A DNA stretch of 64,000 bases from NCBI GenBank assembly GCA_021732365.1, contig JAKFVD010000016.1, forward strand, positions 52,959 to 116,958, given 5' to 3'. Of the stretch, positions 9,214 through 18,501 are shown piece after piece. The stretch comes from Methylotenera sp. Lineage in GTDB: Bacteria; Pseudomonadota; Gammaproteobacteria; Burkholderiales; Methylophilaceae. Numbering within the stretch: the stretch's first letter is position 1; each line of letters opens with the position of its first letter. The notes beneath the pieces are model-generated. The model saw only the letters and a list, made by a program, of their open reading frames with translations. It did no database searches and was not told the origin of the DNA. Both the position numbers and the translations under genes were made by a program.

Positions 9214-10611
9214 ATGCTTGCCAAATTGTTGCGCACAAAACCCGTAGAAGCCCATACCAACAGTGGCTTAAAAAAATGTTTAAGTGCTTTTGACTTGGCT
9301 TTGCTAGGCATTGGCTGCGCAATTGGCACGGGTATATTTGTTTTAACTGGCCTTGCCGCAGCTACGCAATCTGGACCAGCGGTGGTTTTATCTTTTGTGT
9401 TGGCGGGCGTGGCTTCTGGATTTGCAGCACTGGCTTATGCAGAACTCGCCGCTTCTGTAGGTGGTTCTGGTAGCGCTTACGGCTACAGTTATGTCGCTTT
9501 TGGTGAGTTGATGGCTTGGGTGATGGGCTGGATTTTATTGCTAGAATATGGCGTGGGCGCAGCAGCTGTGGCCAATGGTTGGGCAGGATATTTCATTAAC
9601 ACACTGGCAAACTTTAATATTTACTTACCAGAAGCATTAACAAAAGCGCCTATATTAGGCGGCATCATTAACTTACCCGCCTTTGCCATTATTTGGCTAC
9701 TGACTATTTTGTTGATTATTGGCGTAAAAGAAAGCGCGCGCTTTAACAATATTATCGTTGTGATTAAACTGTCTACGATTGCGATATTTATCGCTTTGGC
9801 AATTGGTCACTTAAATACCGAAAACTGGCATCCATTTATGCCTTTTGGTTGGTTTGAAACGCTGGATAACGGCAAAAATATTGGCGTACTGGCTGGCGCG
9901 TCTTTAGTATTTTTCGCTTACTTTGGTTTTGATGCGGTATCAACTGCAGCCGAGGAAGCCAAAAATCCGCAGCGCGATTTACCCATCGGCTTACTCGCTT
10001 CATTGGCTTTTTGTACCATTATTTACATTATTGTTTCTGCCATTTTGACTGGCGTTGTGCCTTATACCGAATTAAACACCACCTCTCCAGTAGCTTATGC
10101 CCTAACAAAACTGGGTTATACATGGGCATCTACGCTAGTCGCCACAGGGGTTTTGGCTGGGCTTATCACTGTTTTACTTGTGTTGTTGTACGGGTTAACG
10201 CGTATTTTATTCGCCATGAGCCGAGACGGTTTGATTTCACCTATTTTCTCTAAGGTGAACCCCGATAGACAAACGCCTACGCGCATTATTTTAATGTGCG
10301 GCTTTGTGGTTTCATTAGTTGCAGGGTTTTTCCCGCTTGGCGAACTGGCAGAAACGGTGAATATTGGCACACTTGCCGCGTTTGTCATGGTTTGCGTAGG
10401 TGTCATCGTATTGCGTATACGCCAACCTAATTTGCCACGCCCATTTAAAAATCCGTTCAATCCAGTCATCCCTGTATTAGGTATTTTATCTTGCGGCGCA
10501 CTCATGTTCTTTTTACCAACATCTACTTGGATACGTTTTGGTTTATGGATAGTAGTAGGCATTGTTTTTTACTTCATCTACTCAATCAGGCACAGTAAAC
10601 TTAACGCTTAA
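9214..10611 (+). CDS. APC-family amino acid permease
   Basis: A 465-residue inner-membrane transporter of the amino acid-polyamine-organocation superfamily, cationic amino acid transporter branch (YhdG-like). It begins with a cytosolic tail, then LLGIGCAIGTGIFVLTG (the unwound TM1 substrate site), and shows about 12 hydrophobic segments. FFAYFGFDAVSTAAEEAKNP is the conserved TM6-TM7 loop of the CAT branch. I use ATG 9214, which has a GGA motif eight bases upstream, rather than the in-frame TTG at 9190. The substrate cannot be read from sequence. A strong terminator follows. Confidence 0.85.
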   Translation: MLAKLLRTKPVEAHTNSGLKKCLSAFDLALLGIGCAIGTGIFVLTGLAAATQSGPAVVLSFVLAGVASGFAALAYAELAASVGGSGSAYGYSYVAFGELMAWVMGWILLLEYGVGAAAVANGWAGYFINTLANFNIYLPEALTKAPILGGIINLPAFAIIWLLTILLIIGVKESARFNNIIVVIKLSTIAIFIALAIGHLNTENWHPFMPFGWFETLDNGKNIGVLAGASLVFFAYFGFDAVSTAAEEAKNPQRDLPIGLLASLAFCTIIYIIVSAILTGVVPYTELNTTSPVAYALTKLGYTWASTLVATGVLAGLITVLLVLLYGLTRILFAMSRDGLISPIFSKVNPDRQTPTRIILMCGFVVSLVAGFFPLGELAETVNIGTLAAFVMVCVGVIVLRIRQPNLPRPFKNPFNPVIPVLGILSCGALMFFLPTSTWIRFGLWIVVGIVFYFIYSIRHSKLNA

Positions 10612-10636
10612 ATAGTGTTAAGTTTCTTTAGCCAAT

Positions 10637-10666
10637 AAAAAAGCCAGCTTTCAAGCTGGCTTTTTT
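10637..10666. terminator. Bidirectional intrinsic terminator
   Basis: AAAAAAGCCAGCTT (10637-10650) and its exact complement (10653-10666) form a GC-rich hairpin flanked by A6 and T6. It separates the converging permease and cytochrome c genes. The AAAAAAGCCAGC arm is reused in the terminator at 49543. Confidence 0.93.
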
Positions 10667-10681
10667 ATAATTATTTGATTA

Positions 10682-11005
10682 CTAAAGCGATAAAATCCAT
10701 TGAACGATTGTTTTGATGTCTTCGTCTTTTACTTGTGGACTATTTGCTGGCATTGGCATTGGGCCCCAAACGCCGCTACCACCTGCTTTTACTTTTGCAA
10801 TCATTTTAGCTTCAGCTGTTTTGTCGCCTTTGTATTTTGCAGCAACATCTTTGTAAGCTGGGCCTAGTACTTTTTTATCAATACTATGGCAAGCTAAACA
10901 GCCATTTTTTTGCGCTAGCGCTTTAGCAGCATCCGCATTTGCAGCGTTTACTGAACCAGCTAATAACATGCCAGCAACCGCGATTGTTGATAATAAAACT
11001 TTCAT
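10682..11005 (-). CDS. Small periplasmic class I cytochrome c
   Basis: This 107-residue precursor has a signal peptide (MKVLLSTIAVAGMLLAGSVNA, cut after VNA) and a mature domain of about 86 residues. The haem motif CLACH lies near residues 36-40, LGPAYKDVAAKYKG is the conserved helix after it, and GPMPMPANSPQ supplies the sixth-ligand methionine; it ends in the IVQWIL helix. This is the cytochrome c551/c552 electron carrier pattern. The partner oxidase or dehydrogenase is not encoded here. A clear AAGGAGATAG ribosome-binding site precedes the ATG. The upstream gap holds three copies of a CCTGCAA motif. Confidence 0.93.
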   Translation of the reverse strand: MKVLLSTIAVAGMLLAGSVNAANADAAKALAQKNGCLACHSIDKKVLGPAYKDVAAKYKGDKTAEAKMIAKVKAGGSGVWGPMPMPANSPQVKDEDIKTIVQWILSL

Positions 11006-11042
11006 GCTATCTCCTTGAATTACCGTGATAATTTTTGTCTTA

Positions 11043-11111
11043 AACCTGCAATTTTTTGCATGCTGAATAATACCTGCAATTTAAAAATTCACAATAGCTC
11101 TTGCAGGTTTT
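11043..11111. repeat. Three copies of an ACCTGCAA motif upstream of the cytochrome c gene
   Basis: ACCTGCAATTT occurs at 11044-11054 and again at 11072-11082, 28 bases apart, and the inverse TTGCAGGTTT lies at 11101-11110. The cluster is in the 219-base gap upstream of the - strand cytochrome c gene (start 11005), where a regulator could bind. I see no other gene in that gap. Confidence 0.45.
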
Positions 11112-11224
11112 AAAAGCGCACGCCCGTAAATTTATTCAGCGTTGTTGCAAATTACTCACACTTTAAAAACATACAACGGCTGCAACTATGCTAACGTTGA
11201 CATCGCCAATGTATCGGATGCCGA

Positions 11225-12148
11225 TTAAAAATCTTCTACGCTGTATTCAGCGGTTAACGTATGAGTTTGGTTAGGATTCACAACAATACTATTTTCCATT
11301 GCATTGGCGGTTTCAATACAAACCGTTTGACGCCACTCATCTGCTGTACCCATATCGCCCATTTGATGGGCTTTATCAGCCCAAGGCGTCCATACAACGG
11401 TTGCATTACTGCCCGATTTTGCCACGCGAATTTTGCGATTTAAACCAACATCTTCAATCACACAATCGCTGGTGGTGTTGATATAAACACGATCAAACTC
11501 GCTATAAAATTTGATACTGCCATGCTGCATACTGCGCTCATAGTTTTGTACTTTGTCAGCATAAATTGATTCTTCTAAACCCGTTAACTTAACCTTTGCA
11601 ATATCACTAATATTAAAATAAGTGTGAAATGCCTCACCAATCATAAATGGATGCGTGCCGTGATTAGTGGTGGATAAGTCTAGTTTCAGCGTTTCGCCAA
11701 TGGTCATGGTGAGGGTCAACGTATACGGATAAGATAATTGTTTCTTACCTACTGGTGTATCCACAATTTGTAACACCAAGCGTGTTGCGCCATTCTGTAA
11801 GGTGTCCGCATCAATCAAATGCCAAGGCATAACACGTGCGAAACCATGAGGGCAATAGCTACTATCGGTTGGATGTGCGCCAAACCAAGGCCAGCAAATG
11901 GGCACACCACCACGAATAGAGCGGCCTTGCACATAGCGCGCATTGCTTGACAACCACAATACTGGTTCTACTACGTTTTTTGGTTGCCATTGCATCACAT
12001 GCGCACCTTGCAACGCAATTTTTGCAGTGGCCAGCGTATTATCGATTTCGATAAATTGTAAGCCGTGACTATCTTCGCTGAATTTAAGCTCTGGCTTAAA
12101 TGCAAAGTCTCGGTCTAACAATTGTTGTTCGGCTACTGGGTTATTCAT
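11225..12148 (-). CDS. D-hexose-6-phosphate mutarotase (YeaD-like)
   Basis: A 307-residue galactose-mutarotase-fold protein of the YeaD branch, which interconverts alpha and beta anomers of hexose 6-phosphates. RSIRGGVPICWPWFGAHP is the diagnostic block near residues 80-97, NHGTHPFMIGEAFHTYF holds the catalytic His and Glu region, and CIETANA lies near the end. The length matches the family. It is transcribed with or just after ilvD, 72 bases downstream of that gene, but no functional link is evident. Confidence 0.9.
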   Translation of the reverse strand: MNNPVAEQQLLDRDFAFKPELKFSEDSHGLQFIEIDNTLATAKIALQGAHVMQWQPKNVVEPVLWLSSNARYVQGRSIRGGVPICWPWFGAHPTDSSYCPHGFARVMPWHLIDADTLQNGATRLVLQIVDTPVGKKQLSYPYTLTLTMTIGETLKLDLSTTNHGTHPFMIGEAFHTYFNISDIAKVKLTGLEESIYADKVQNYERSMQHGSIKFYSEFDRVYINTTSDCVIEDVGLNRKIRVAKSGSNATVVWTPWADKAHQMGDMGTADEWRQTVCIETANAMENSIVVNPNQTHTLTAEYSVEDF

Positions 12149-12220
12149 TCATTGTCCTTACAAATATTCTAGCGCTAAATTTTTAATACACTCTCTATAT
12201 TTATTGCTGTATCAATTTGG

Positions 12221-14071
12221 TTATTTCTCAATCTGCGTCACGTCACGTACTGCGCCTCTTGCCGCGCTAGTAGTCATTGCGGCATAGGCACGCAAGGCTA
12301 AAGAAACTTCACGGGTACGGTTAATTGGTTTCCAAGCAGCTTTGCCTTTTATTTCCATATGCGCACGGCGGTGCGCCATTTCTTCGTCTGATATCGCTAA
12401 ATGTATGGTGCGATTTGGGATATCAATCTCAATCGTATCGCCCTCTTCCACCAAGCCAATAGCGCCGCCCTCAGCCGCTTCTGGCGATGCATGGCCGATA
12501 CTTAATCCCGATGTACCGCCTGAAAAACGTCCATCTGTTAATAGCGCACACACTTTGCCTAAATCTTTCGATTTCAAGTAACTGGTCGGATATAACATTT
12601 CTTGCATGCCAGGGCCACCGCGTGGGCCTTCATAGCGAATCACCACTACATCACCTGCCACGATTTCATCGTTTAAAATGGCTTCAACGGTTGAATCTTG
12701 CGATTCGAATACACGCGCACGACCTGTGAACTTAAGAATAGAGTCATCTACGCCAGCGGTTTTTACAATACAGCCATCCAAGGCAATATTGCCATACAGC
12801 ACAGCCAAGCCGCCATCTTTTGAATAAGCATGCTCAATATCGCGAATACAGCCGTTGGCACGATCGGTATCTAAATCTGGCCATAACATGCTTTGAGAGA
12901 AAGCAATCGTCGTTGGAATACCGCCAGGTGCTGCGCGATAGAATTTCTTAACATCTTCGTCTTGGGTAGTCGTAATATCCCATTTATCCAACGCGGCACC
13001 CAAGCTTGGGCTGTGTACGGTTGGAATATCGCGGTGAATCAAGCCGCCGCGGCTTAATTCGGAAAGAATACTCATCACACCACCGGCGCGGTGTACATCT
13101 TCCATATGATATTTTTGCGTGGCAGGCGCTACTTTGCTCACGCAAGGTACTTTGCGTGAGATACGGTCAATATCACTCATGGTGAAATCAATGCCCGCCT
13201 CATGCGCAGCCGCCAGCAAATGCAATACTGTATTGGTTGAGCCACCCATGGCTACATCTAATGCCATGGCGTTTTCAAAGGCTTGCATAGTGGCAATATT
13301 ACGCGGTAAAACGCTGTAATCGTCTTGCTCATAATGGCGCTTGGCTATCTCAACAATCAAACGGCCAGCTTGCAAAAATAATTGTTTACGCGCGCCATGC
13401 GTAGCAAGCGTTGAGCCGTTGCCTGGCAAGCTTAAACCTAAAGCCTCAGTTAAACAGTTCATTGAATTTGCCGTAAACATACCAGAACAGCTACCACAAG
13501 TTGGGCAAGCCGAACGCTCAATCGCGTCAGATTTCTCATCACTCACTTTACTATCAGCAGCGGCTACCATGGCATCGACCAAATCTAGCTTTAGTGTTTC
13601 GCCTTGCCAGTTCACTTTGCCTGCTTCCATTGGTCCGCCTGAAACGAATATCACTGGGATATTTAAGCGCAATGCAGCCATTAACATGCCAGGCGTGATT
13701 TTATCGCAGTTTGAAATACACACTAGCGCATCGGCACAATGCGCATTCACCATGTATTCAACGCTATCGGCGATTAAATCGCGGCTAGGCAAGCTATAAA
13801 GCATACCGCCATGACCCATGGCGATACCATCATCCACTGCAATGGTATTAAATTCTTTTGCCACGCCACCAGCGCGTTCAATTTCTCTCGCGACTAATTG
13901 GCCTAAATCTTTTAAATGCACATGACCTGGAACAAACTGCGTGAATGAATTAGAAATGGCGATAATTGGCTTATCAAAATCTCCGTCTTTCATGCCCGTG
14001 GCACGCCATAAAGCACGCGCACCCGCCATATTGCGGCCATGTGTTGTGGTGCGGGAACGATAAACTGGCAT
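12221..14071 (-). CDS. ilvD: Dihydroxy-acid dehydratase
   Basis: This 616-residue iron-sulfur enzyme converts dihydroxy-isovalerate and dihydroxy-methylvalerate to the keto acids of valine and isoleucine synthesis. Cluster cysteines are visible in [16 protein letters not shown] and [17 protein letters not shown]; the C-terminal half shows [12 protein letters not shown] and [23 protein letters not shown]. The length and motifs are those of the E. coli-type enzyme with an oxygen-sensitive cluster. It begins [19 protein letters not shown], the standard N-terminus. Confidence 0.97.
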   Translation of the reverse strand: MPVYRSRTTTHGRNMAGARALWRATGMKDGDFDKPIIAISNSFTQFVPGHVHLKDLGQLVAREIERAGGVAKEFNTIAVDDGIAMGHGGMLYSLPSRDLIADSVEYMVNAHCADALVCISNCDKITPGMLMAALRLNIPVIFVSGGPMEAGKVNWQGETLKLDLVDAMVAAADSKVSDEKSDAIERSACPTCGSCSGMFTANSMNCLTEALGLSLPGNGSTLATHGARKQLFLQAGRLIVEIAKRHYEQDDYSVLPRNIATMQAFENAMALDVAMGGSTNTVLHLLAAAHEAGIDFTMSDIDRISRKVPCVSKVAPATQKYHMEDVHRAGGVMSILSELSRGGLIHRDIPTVHSPSLGAALDKWDITTTQDEDVKKFYRAAPGGIPTTIAFSQSMLWPDLDTDRANGCIRDIEHAYSKDGGLAVLYGNIALDGCIVKTAGVDDSILKFTGRARVFESQDSTVEAILNDEIVAGDVVVIRYEGPRGGPGMQEMLYPTSYLKSKDLGKVCALLTDGRFSGGTSGLSIGHASPEAAEGGAIGLVEEGDTIEIDIPNRTIHLAISDEEMAHRRAHMEIKGKAAWKPINRTREVSLALRAYAAMTTSAARGAVRDVTQIEK

Positions 14072-14177
14072 GTGATGAATCCTAAAATAATACTGAATGT
14101 ATTATTTTAGCTGATGCAAGGGCTTGAGTAAGCAGGTTTTTACGTCAAACGCTTAAATTTAGTGAAATTAATAGCAT

Positions 14178-16673
14178 TTATGGCAAACGGTGCAAAAGCT
14201 GTTCAAAACTCAATGGTTTGCTAAATAAATAACCTTGACCGATGTTGCAGCCCCAACTTTTGAGCAAATCCGCCTGCTCTTGAGTTTCTACGCCCTCTGC
14301 AATCAGCTCTTTACCTAAACTTAATGCCATACCAATTACTGCTTTCACTAATTTCGCATCGTTTTCATCTAAAGTAATATCGTTAACAAAACTACGATCG
14401 ATTTTTACTTCAGAGATAGGAAATTTATTCAAATAAGAGAGTGAAGAATAGCCAGTACCAAAATCGTCAATTGCGACCTTTATACCTAAATCGACAAACT
14501 GGTGCAAGGTATCTAACACCTGATTGGAATCGTTTAACAGCAAGCTTTCGGTAATTTCTAGAGTAATCCAAGCAGGATTACACGCTGTAACGCTTAAGCA
14601 ATATTGTACGGCTGCAAAAATATCGTAGCGCAAAAATTGCCGTGCCGATAAGTTAACAGCAAAAATGAGTGGATTTTGACGGTTAAGATTTATGGTTACT
14701 GCATCTTCAAAAGCCTGCATCATCACCCAGCGCCCAATTTCAGTAATCACACCCAGTTCTTCAGCCAAAGGTATAAATTGGTTTGGATTCACTTCGCCAA
14801 GTGCTGGATTTCGCCAACGTAAAAGTGCTTCAACACCGATGATTTCAGCGGTGCCCAGCTGCACTAAAGGCTGATAATTTAAATAAAATTCGTTCTTTTC
14901 AATTGCATGCATCAGCTCAGTTTGCAACGATAATCGCTGTGAAATATGCTGATTAAGCTCTGGCACAAAAAACTGATAATTATTGCGTCCTTGCTTTTTG
15001 GCAGCGTACATGGCCACATCTGCATAGCGCAATAAATCATCTTCGTTTTTAGTATCTTGCGGATAAACTGCAATGCCAATACTGGCGGTGACATATAGCT
15101 CTTGATTAGCAATATGAAAAGGAACGGTTAAAGCCTGCACAATATCGTTTGCAAGCGCGCCTAAGTCTTTGATATTTTGCACACCCTGCACTAACACTGC
15201 AAACTCATCACCACCTAAACGCGCGACAGAATTGCCAACTTGCAAAGTATTAACCAGCCGCTCAGCCGCTTCAATTAGCAACTTATCGCCTACGGTGTGG
15301 CCAAGTGTATCGTTAACTGATTTAAAATGGTCTAGATCAATCATCAGCAAACCTAAGCAACTTTGTTCACGCTTTGCATGTTCCATTGCAGCGGTAATGC
15401 GCATATTAAATTTCGCGCGATTGGGCAAGTTGGTTAAGCTATCGTGATACGCCATGTATTCAATTTGATTGCGATATTCACTTACCGCCGTCATATCGTT
15501 AGCTAATGCCAGCGCACCAGTGACTTTTTTATTGGCATCAAACTCTGGCACAAAACGCATTAAGTAAACAATCTCTTTGCCATTTAATTTGCAATTAAAT
15601 TCAAAGGTGTCAATCTGCCCAGTTTGCATCACCATTTTTAGTCGCGCTTCAAACTCTTGCGGTTTCATACCAGTTGCAGTGGCATACCAATATTCAGTTG
15701 GCGTTTTACCAATTAAAGGTTCTGCTGGCTCTCCAAAAACACGCACGCAGTAGTCATTAATAAAAACACGCTTACAATCCAAGTTATAGCGAATAATTGC
15801 TAATGGTAAATTTTCAATCAAAGAAACATAGTCTGATTTACTTTTAGAGGCCTCAGCATACAGCTTTTGTATTTCTGACATGTCGCGCGCAAAACCAACT
15901 GTGCCAACGGCTACGCCATCTATTAACACAGGAGATTTATACACCTCTGCCCAGCGCGGTTTGCCACCATCACCTTGAATCGACTCCACCATGATTTTAG
16001 ACTCGCCTGTCGACAATACTTCGCGGTCAAAAGCGGTATAAATATCGGCTGCTTTTTTGGGAAAATAATCATAATCGTTTTTACCGATAGCTTCTTCAGG
16101 GTAAGTCACACCAATTAATGCCGCAAAAGCATGATTAATCGCCAAGAAGCGGCTATCCATGTCTTTTAGCCACACCATAAAAGGGAAGTTATCAATTAAG
16201 GCACGCTGATAACGCTCTTTTTGCGCGAGTTCTTGATATTGACTTTGCCTGTAATCGCTTAAATCGCGGCCAACGACAATCACACCCACTATCATTTTTT
16301 GCTGATTTTTAATTGCAGTCATCGATATTAAATCGTGCACAGGGCGCTGTATGGTAGAGGGATGACATTCCAACAAAAACGTAGCTGACTCGCCCGTGCT
16401 TAAGGTATTGATGAGTGCTTGTTGATAGGATTCGAGGCGATTTAACAGTTTAGGATGACTTAACTTGGCCTCTTCTATTGAACAACCTAAGGTTTTAAGT
16501 AGAGTCTGATTCGCAAAAACCAGCGTACTATTAATGGAGTAAATGCCGACACTATCAGTTGAATCATTAAATACTGCTGTTAATAGGGGTATAAAATCTG
16601 CTACCAATGCCGCGGTAGCGGTTAAACTATCGGCTTCAGATACTAATAGTGTATTTATTGATCGCTCAACCAT
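14178..16673 (-). CDS. PAS-PAS-PAS-GGDEF-EAL cyclic-di-GMP signalling protein
   Basis: An 831-residue cytosolic protein with no membrane span. It has three PAS-like domains (roughly 25-140, 150-270 and 285-400), a GGDEF domain (about 405-565) with intact RLGGDEFAVL, and an EAL domain (about 575-830). The EAL metal and catalytic residues look complete: GVEALLRW, FAVNLSARQF, ITESLLL, IDDFGTGYSSLSYL, VKIDRSFV and AEGVETQEQ. The inhibitory RxxD site upstream of GGDEF is degenerate (QVGN). Phosphodiesterase activity is therefore likely and cyclase activity possible. PAS2 resembles redox- or ligand-sensing modules but the cofactor is not readable. It is divergent from lgt across a repeat-bearing gap. 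Confidence 0.92.
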   Translation of the reverse strand: MVERSINTLLVSEADSLTATAALVADFIPLLTAVFNDSTDSVGIYSINSTLVFANQTLLKTLGCSIEEAKLSHPKLLNRLESYQQALINTLSTGESATFLLECHPSTIQRPVHDLISMTAIKNQQKMIVGVIVVGRDLSDYRQSQYQELAQKERYQRALIDNFPFMVWLKDMDSRFLAINHAFAALIGVTYPEEAIGKNDYDYFPKKAADIYTAFDREVLSTGESKIMVESIQGDGGKPRWAEVYKSPVLIDGVAVGTVGFARDMSEIQKLYAEASKSKSDYVSLIENLPLAIIRYNLDCKRVFINDYCVRVFGEPAEPLIGKTPTEYWYATATGMKPQEFEARLKMVMQTGQIDTFEFNCKLNGKEIVYLMRFVPEFDANKKVTGALALANDMTAVSEYRNQIEYMAYHDSLTNLPNRAKFNMRITAAMEHAKREQSCLGLLMIDLDHFKSVNDTLGHTVGDKLLIEAAERLVNTLQVGNSVARLGGDEFAVLVQGVQNIKDLGALANDIVQALTVPFHIANQELYVTASIGIAVYPQDTKNEDDLLRYADVAMYAAKKQGRNNYQFFVPELNQHISQRLSLQTELMHAIEKNEFYLNYQPLVQLGTAEIIGVEALLRWRNPALGEVNPNQFIPLAEELGVITEIGRWVMMQAFEDAVTINLNRQNPLIFAVNLSARQFLRYDIFAAVQYCLSVTACNPAWITLEITESLLLNDSNQVLDTLHQFVDLGIKVAIDDFGTGYSSLSYLNKFPISEVKIDRSFVNDITLDENDAKLVKAVIGMALSLGKELIAEGVETQEQADLLKSWGCNIGQGYLFSKPLSFEQLLHRLP

Positions 16674-16700
16674 ATTTTTGTTTTTACCTTTACACTTTAA

Positions 16701-16766
16701 AACTTGTTAAGTCTTGAAAACTTGTAAAATCTTGAAATCTTGTTGAGCCTTAGAATATTGTTGTAT
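16701..16766. repeat. Degenerate 18-base tandem repeat
   Basis: Units AACTTGTTAAGTCTTGAA (16701-16718), AACTTGTAAAATCTTGAA (16719-16736) and ATCTTGTTGAGCCTTAGA (16737-16754), plus a partial fourth unit, lie head to tail. They sit in the 162-base divergent promoter region between the PAS-GGDEF-EAL gene and lgt. Units 1 and 2 differ at three positions; unit 3 is more degraded. Confidence 0.6.
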
Positions 16767-16835
16767 AAAAATAAGTTTGCAACGAACCATAACACAAATT
16801 ATAAATTAACATAATCCCTAGATAGTCAGGCCTTT

Positions 16836-17636
16836 ATGATCTTCACACACCCTCAAATTAACCCCATTGCACTCTCAATCACCGACAGTTTCGGGATCCA
16901 CTGGTATGGTTTAATGTATCTGATTGGTTTTTTAGCGTTTTTAGGGTTAGGTCGCTACCAAGTAAAACACAAACCTTGGTTTAATTGGAATAATCAAATG
17001 ATTGATGACGCCTTGTTTTATGGGGCTTTAGGCGTCATTTTAGGTGGCCGTATCGGCTACGTATTGTTTTATCAATTCAGTAGTTTTATGCAACATCCGC
17101 TCGATATATTTAAAGTGTGGCAAGGCGGCATGAGCTTTCATGGTGGTTTTTTGGGTGTGTTGATTGCCATGTTTTTTTTCACGCGAAAATATCCGCAACC
17201 TTGGTTAAAAATCATGGATTTTGTTGCGCCATTAGTACCGATTGGATTAGGCGCTGGGCGTATGGGCAATTTTATTAATGGCGAATTGTGGGGACGTGAA
17301 ACGCACGCCAATTTTGGTATGATTTTTCCACAAGTAGATTTTATTGCCCGCCACCCTTCGCAACTTTACGAATTCGCTCTGGAAGGCTTTGTTTTGTTTT
17401 GCCTGCTATGGTGGTTTTCGCGCAAAGAACGTGCAATAGGCGCCATATCTGCAGTGTTTTTAATGGGCTACGGCAGCTTTCGCTTTTTAGTCGAATTTAC
17501 GCGCGAGCCCGATGATTATTTAGGTTTATTACAGCTGGGTTTAAGCATGGGACAATGGTTAAGTTTACCCATGGTTTTAGTCGGAATTTGGATGTGGATT
17601 AAAGCAAAATCTGGCCGATTTAACACGAAAACTTAA
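16836..17636 (+). CDS. lgt: Phosphatidylglycerol-prolipoprotein diacylglyceryl transferase
   Basis: This 266-residue inner-membrane enzyme transfers diacylglycerol to the lipobox cysteine of prolipoproteins. The Lgt signature [16 protein letters not shown] lies near residues 138-153 and HPSQLYE near 173-179. [14 protein letters not shown] near the N-terminus and MSFHGGFLG with the essential His are also present. About seven hydrophobic segments match the known topology. The length is normal and the gene stands alone. Confidence 0.97.
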   Translation: MIFTHPQINPIALSITDSFGIHWYGLMYLIGFLAFLGLGRYQVKHKPWFNWNNQMIDDALFYGALGVILGGRIGYVLFYQFSSFMQHPLDIFKVWQGGMSFHGGFLGVLIAMFFFTRKYPQPWLKIMDFVAPLVPIGLGAGRMGNFINGELWGRETHANFGMIFPQVDFIARHPSQLYEFALEGFVLFCLLWWFSRKERAIGAISAVFLMGYGSFRFLVEFTREPDDYLGLLQLGLSMGQWLSLPMVLVGIWMWIKAKSGRFNTKT

Positions 17637-17763
17637 CCTCATATTTTGATGAAAATTTAACATTAATCATCAAATTACAACATCGATTTAAAAAATTTGG
17701 TGTTTTTACGAAAATTTAAATAATAAAATCAATGCGTTAAACAAAATATTTTGACTTAAAACT

Positions 17764-17780
17764 TTGGCATATTGATTGCT
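17764..17780 (+). promoter_or_regulatory. Candidate sigma-54 promoter
   Basis: TTGGCA at 17764-17769, a six-base spacer and TTGCT at 17776-17780 match the RpoN consensus, with GG and GC exactly 12 bases apart. The predicted start of transcription near 17791 would leave a leader of about 37 bases before the small gene at 17828. No NtrC-like dyad is visible upstream. Confidence 0.45.
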
Positions 17781-17827
17781 GTATAGATACCAGCATCAAT
17801 TAACTTTAAGTTTTGAATCGACATATT

Positions 17828-18007
17828 ATGAAAAAATTATTTGAACGTTTATTTAAAAAAGCGCCTGAATTTAGCTACACAATTGCAGAATATCAACCCA
17901 TCAAGATTGATAGAAAGCGATCTGAAATTGATGTAACAGAGCATGACTTTTATAAGCCGAATGAATCAGACGAAATGCAAATTGATAAGATTTATCAGCG
18001 CATTTAA
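17828..18007 (+). CDS. Small hypothetical protein behind a sigma-54-like promoter
   Basis: A 59-residue product starting MKKLFERLFKKAPEF: a basic amphipathic N-terminus, then an acidic, charged remainder (EIDVTEHDFYKPNESDEMQIDKIYQ) with no cysteine and no membrane span. I recognise no family. I prefer ATG 17828 to the in-frame TTG at 17813. The ribosome-binding site is weak. The nearest genes, lgt and the cstA group, are unrelated, so it is an orphan. Its best support as a gene is the promoter-like element upstream and the coding-like composition. Confidence 0.5.
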   Translation: MKKLFERLFKKAPEFSYTIAEYQPIKIDRKRSEIDVTEHDFYKPNESDEMQIDKIYQRI

Positions 18008-18022
18008 ATCTGTCAGTATTGA

Positions 18023-18304
18023 TTATCGATATAACTTGTTATGTTGTTTTGATTGATGCCTGACAACATCATCACCGCGCAGTTTTAAATGCTTAGTTGT
18101 TTGGCCATGTGTGCGTTCGCGCCATAATTTAAACGAATTTAATTTCAGATTTTTGCGCATTAACTTAATCACGCCGTCTTGATTTAAACCAAACTGCACT
18201 TCAATCGCCTCAAACGGGGTACGATCCTCCCAAGCCATTTCAATTACGCGTGAAATATCTGCTTCACTTAATGGATTAACTTCTAAAGTTTTAGTTAGCA
18301 ACAC
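18023..18304 (-). CDS. TIGR03643 family small protein
   Basis: A 93-residue basic protein matching, by my recollection, the TIGR03643/DUF2805 family, with IEMAWEDRTPFEAIEVQFGL, VIKLMRKNLK and FKLWRERTHG. The pattern suggests a helix-turn-helix-like nucleic-acid-binding fold, but no function is established. The start is GTG 18304, which overlaps the end of the upstream ybdD-like gene by 10 bases, implying translational coupling. Last gene of the cstA group. Confidence 0.75.
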   Translation of the reverse strand: MLLTKTLEVNPLSEADISRVIEMAWEDRTPFEAIEVQFGLNQDGVIKLMRKNLKLNSFKLWRERTHGQTTKHLKLRGDDVVRHQSKQHNKLYR

Positions 18305-18501
18305 CGTTTAATCCCTGTCCATTTTTGGTCTTGCCATAACTTGTAAAAATCTTTGCGTGATAAAGCGGCTGGCGCATCAACGCTGCTGGCATGAAAATCG
18401 GCATGATGCTGCAAATATTGCGCATAGGCGGAATCGCCAGAAAGCTGCTGAATTAAATGCCAACAATGACGTAATTTTTTTAGGATTAGTTTTTTTAACA
18501 T
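18295..18501 (-). CDS. YbdD/YjiX family protein
   Basis: A 68-residue protein of the short YbdD/YjiX family that accompanies CstA-type carriers. It has the typical basic N-terminus (MLKKLILKKLRHCWH), a central YAQYLQHHADFH and the diagnostic ending KWTGIKRCC. I choose ATG 18501, whose A is the last base of the cstA stop (TAATG), although ATG 18516 is also in frame. The one-base overlap with cstA and the 10-base overlap with the next gene point to a tightly coupled three-gene unit. The molecular role is unknown; it may be an accessory of the transporter. Confidence 0.82.
   Translation of the reverse strand: MLKKLILKKLRHCWHLIQQLSGDSAYAQYLQHHADFHASSVDAPAALSRKDFYKLWQDQKWTGIKRCC

Noticed and set aside
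13341..13799. Long + strand frame inside ilvD (152 codons), and similar antisense frames in purH (4974-5366), the permease (10116-10562) and the ABC exporter (21269-21718)
   Set aside because: These are antisense frames of strongly conserved enzymes, a known by-product of codon bias; their translations have no family features.
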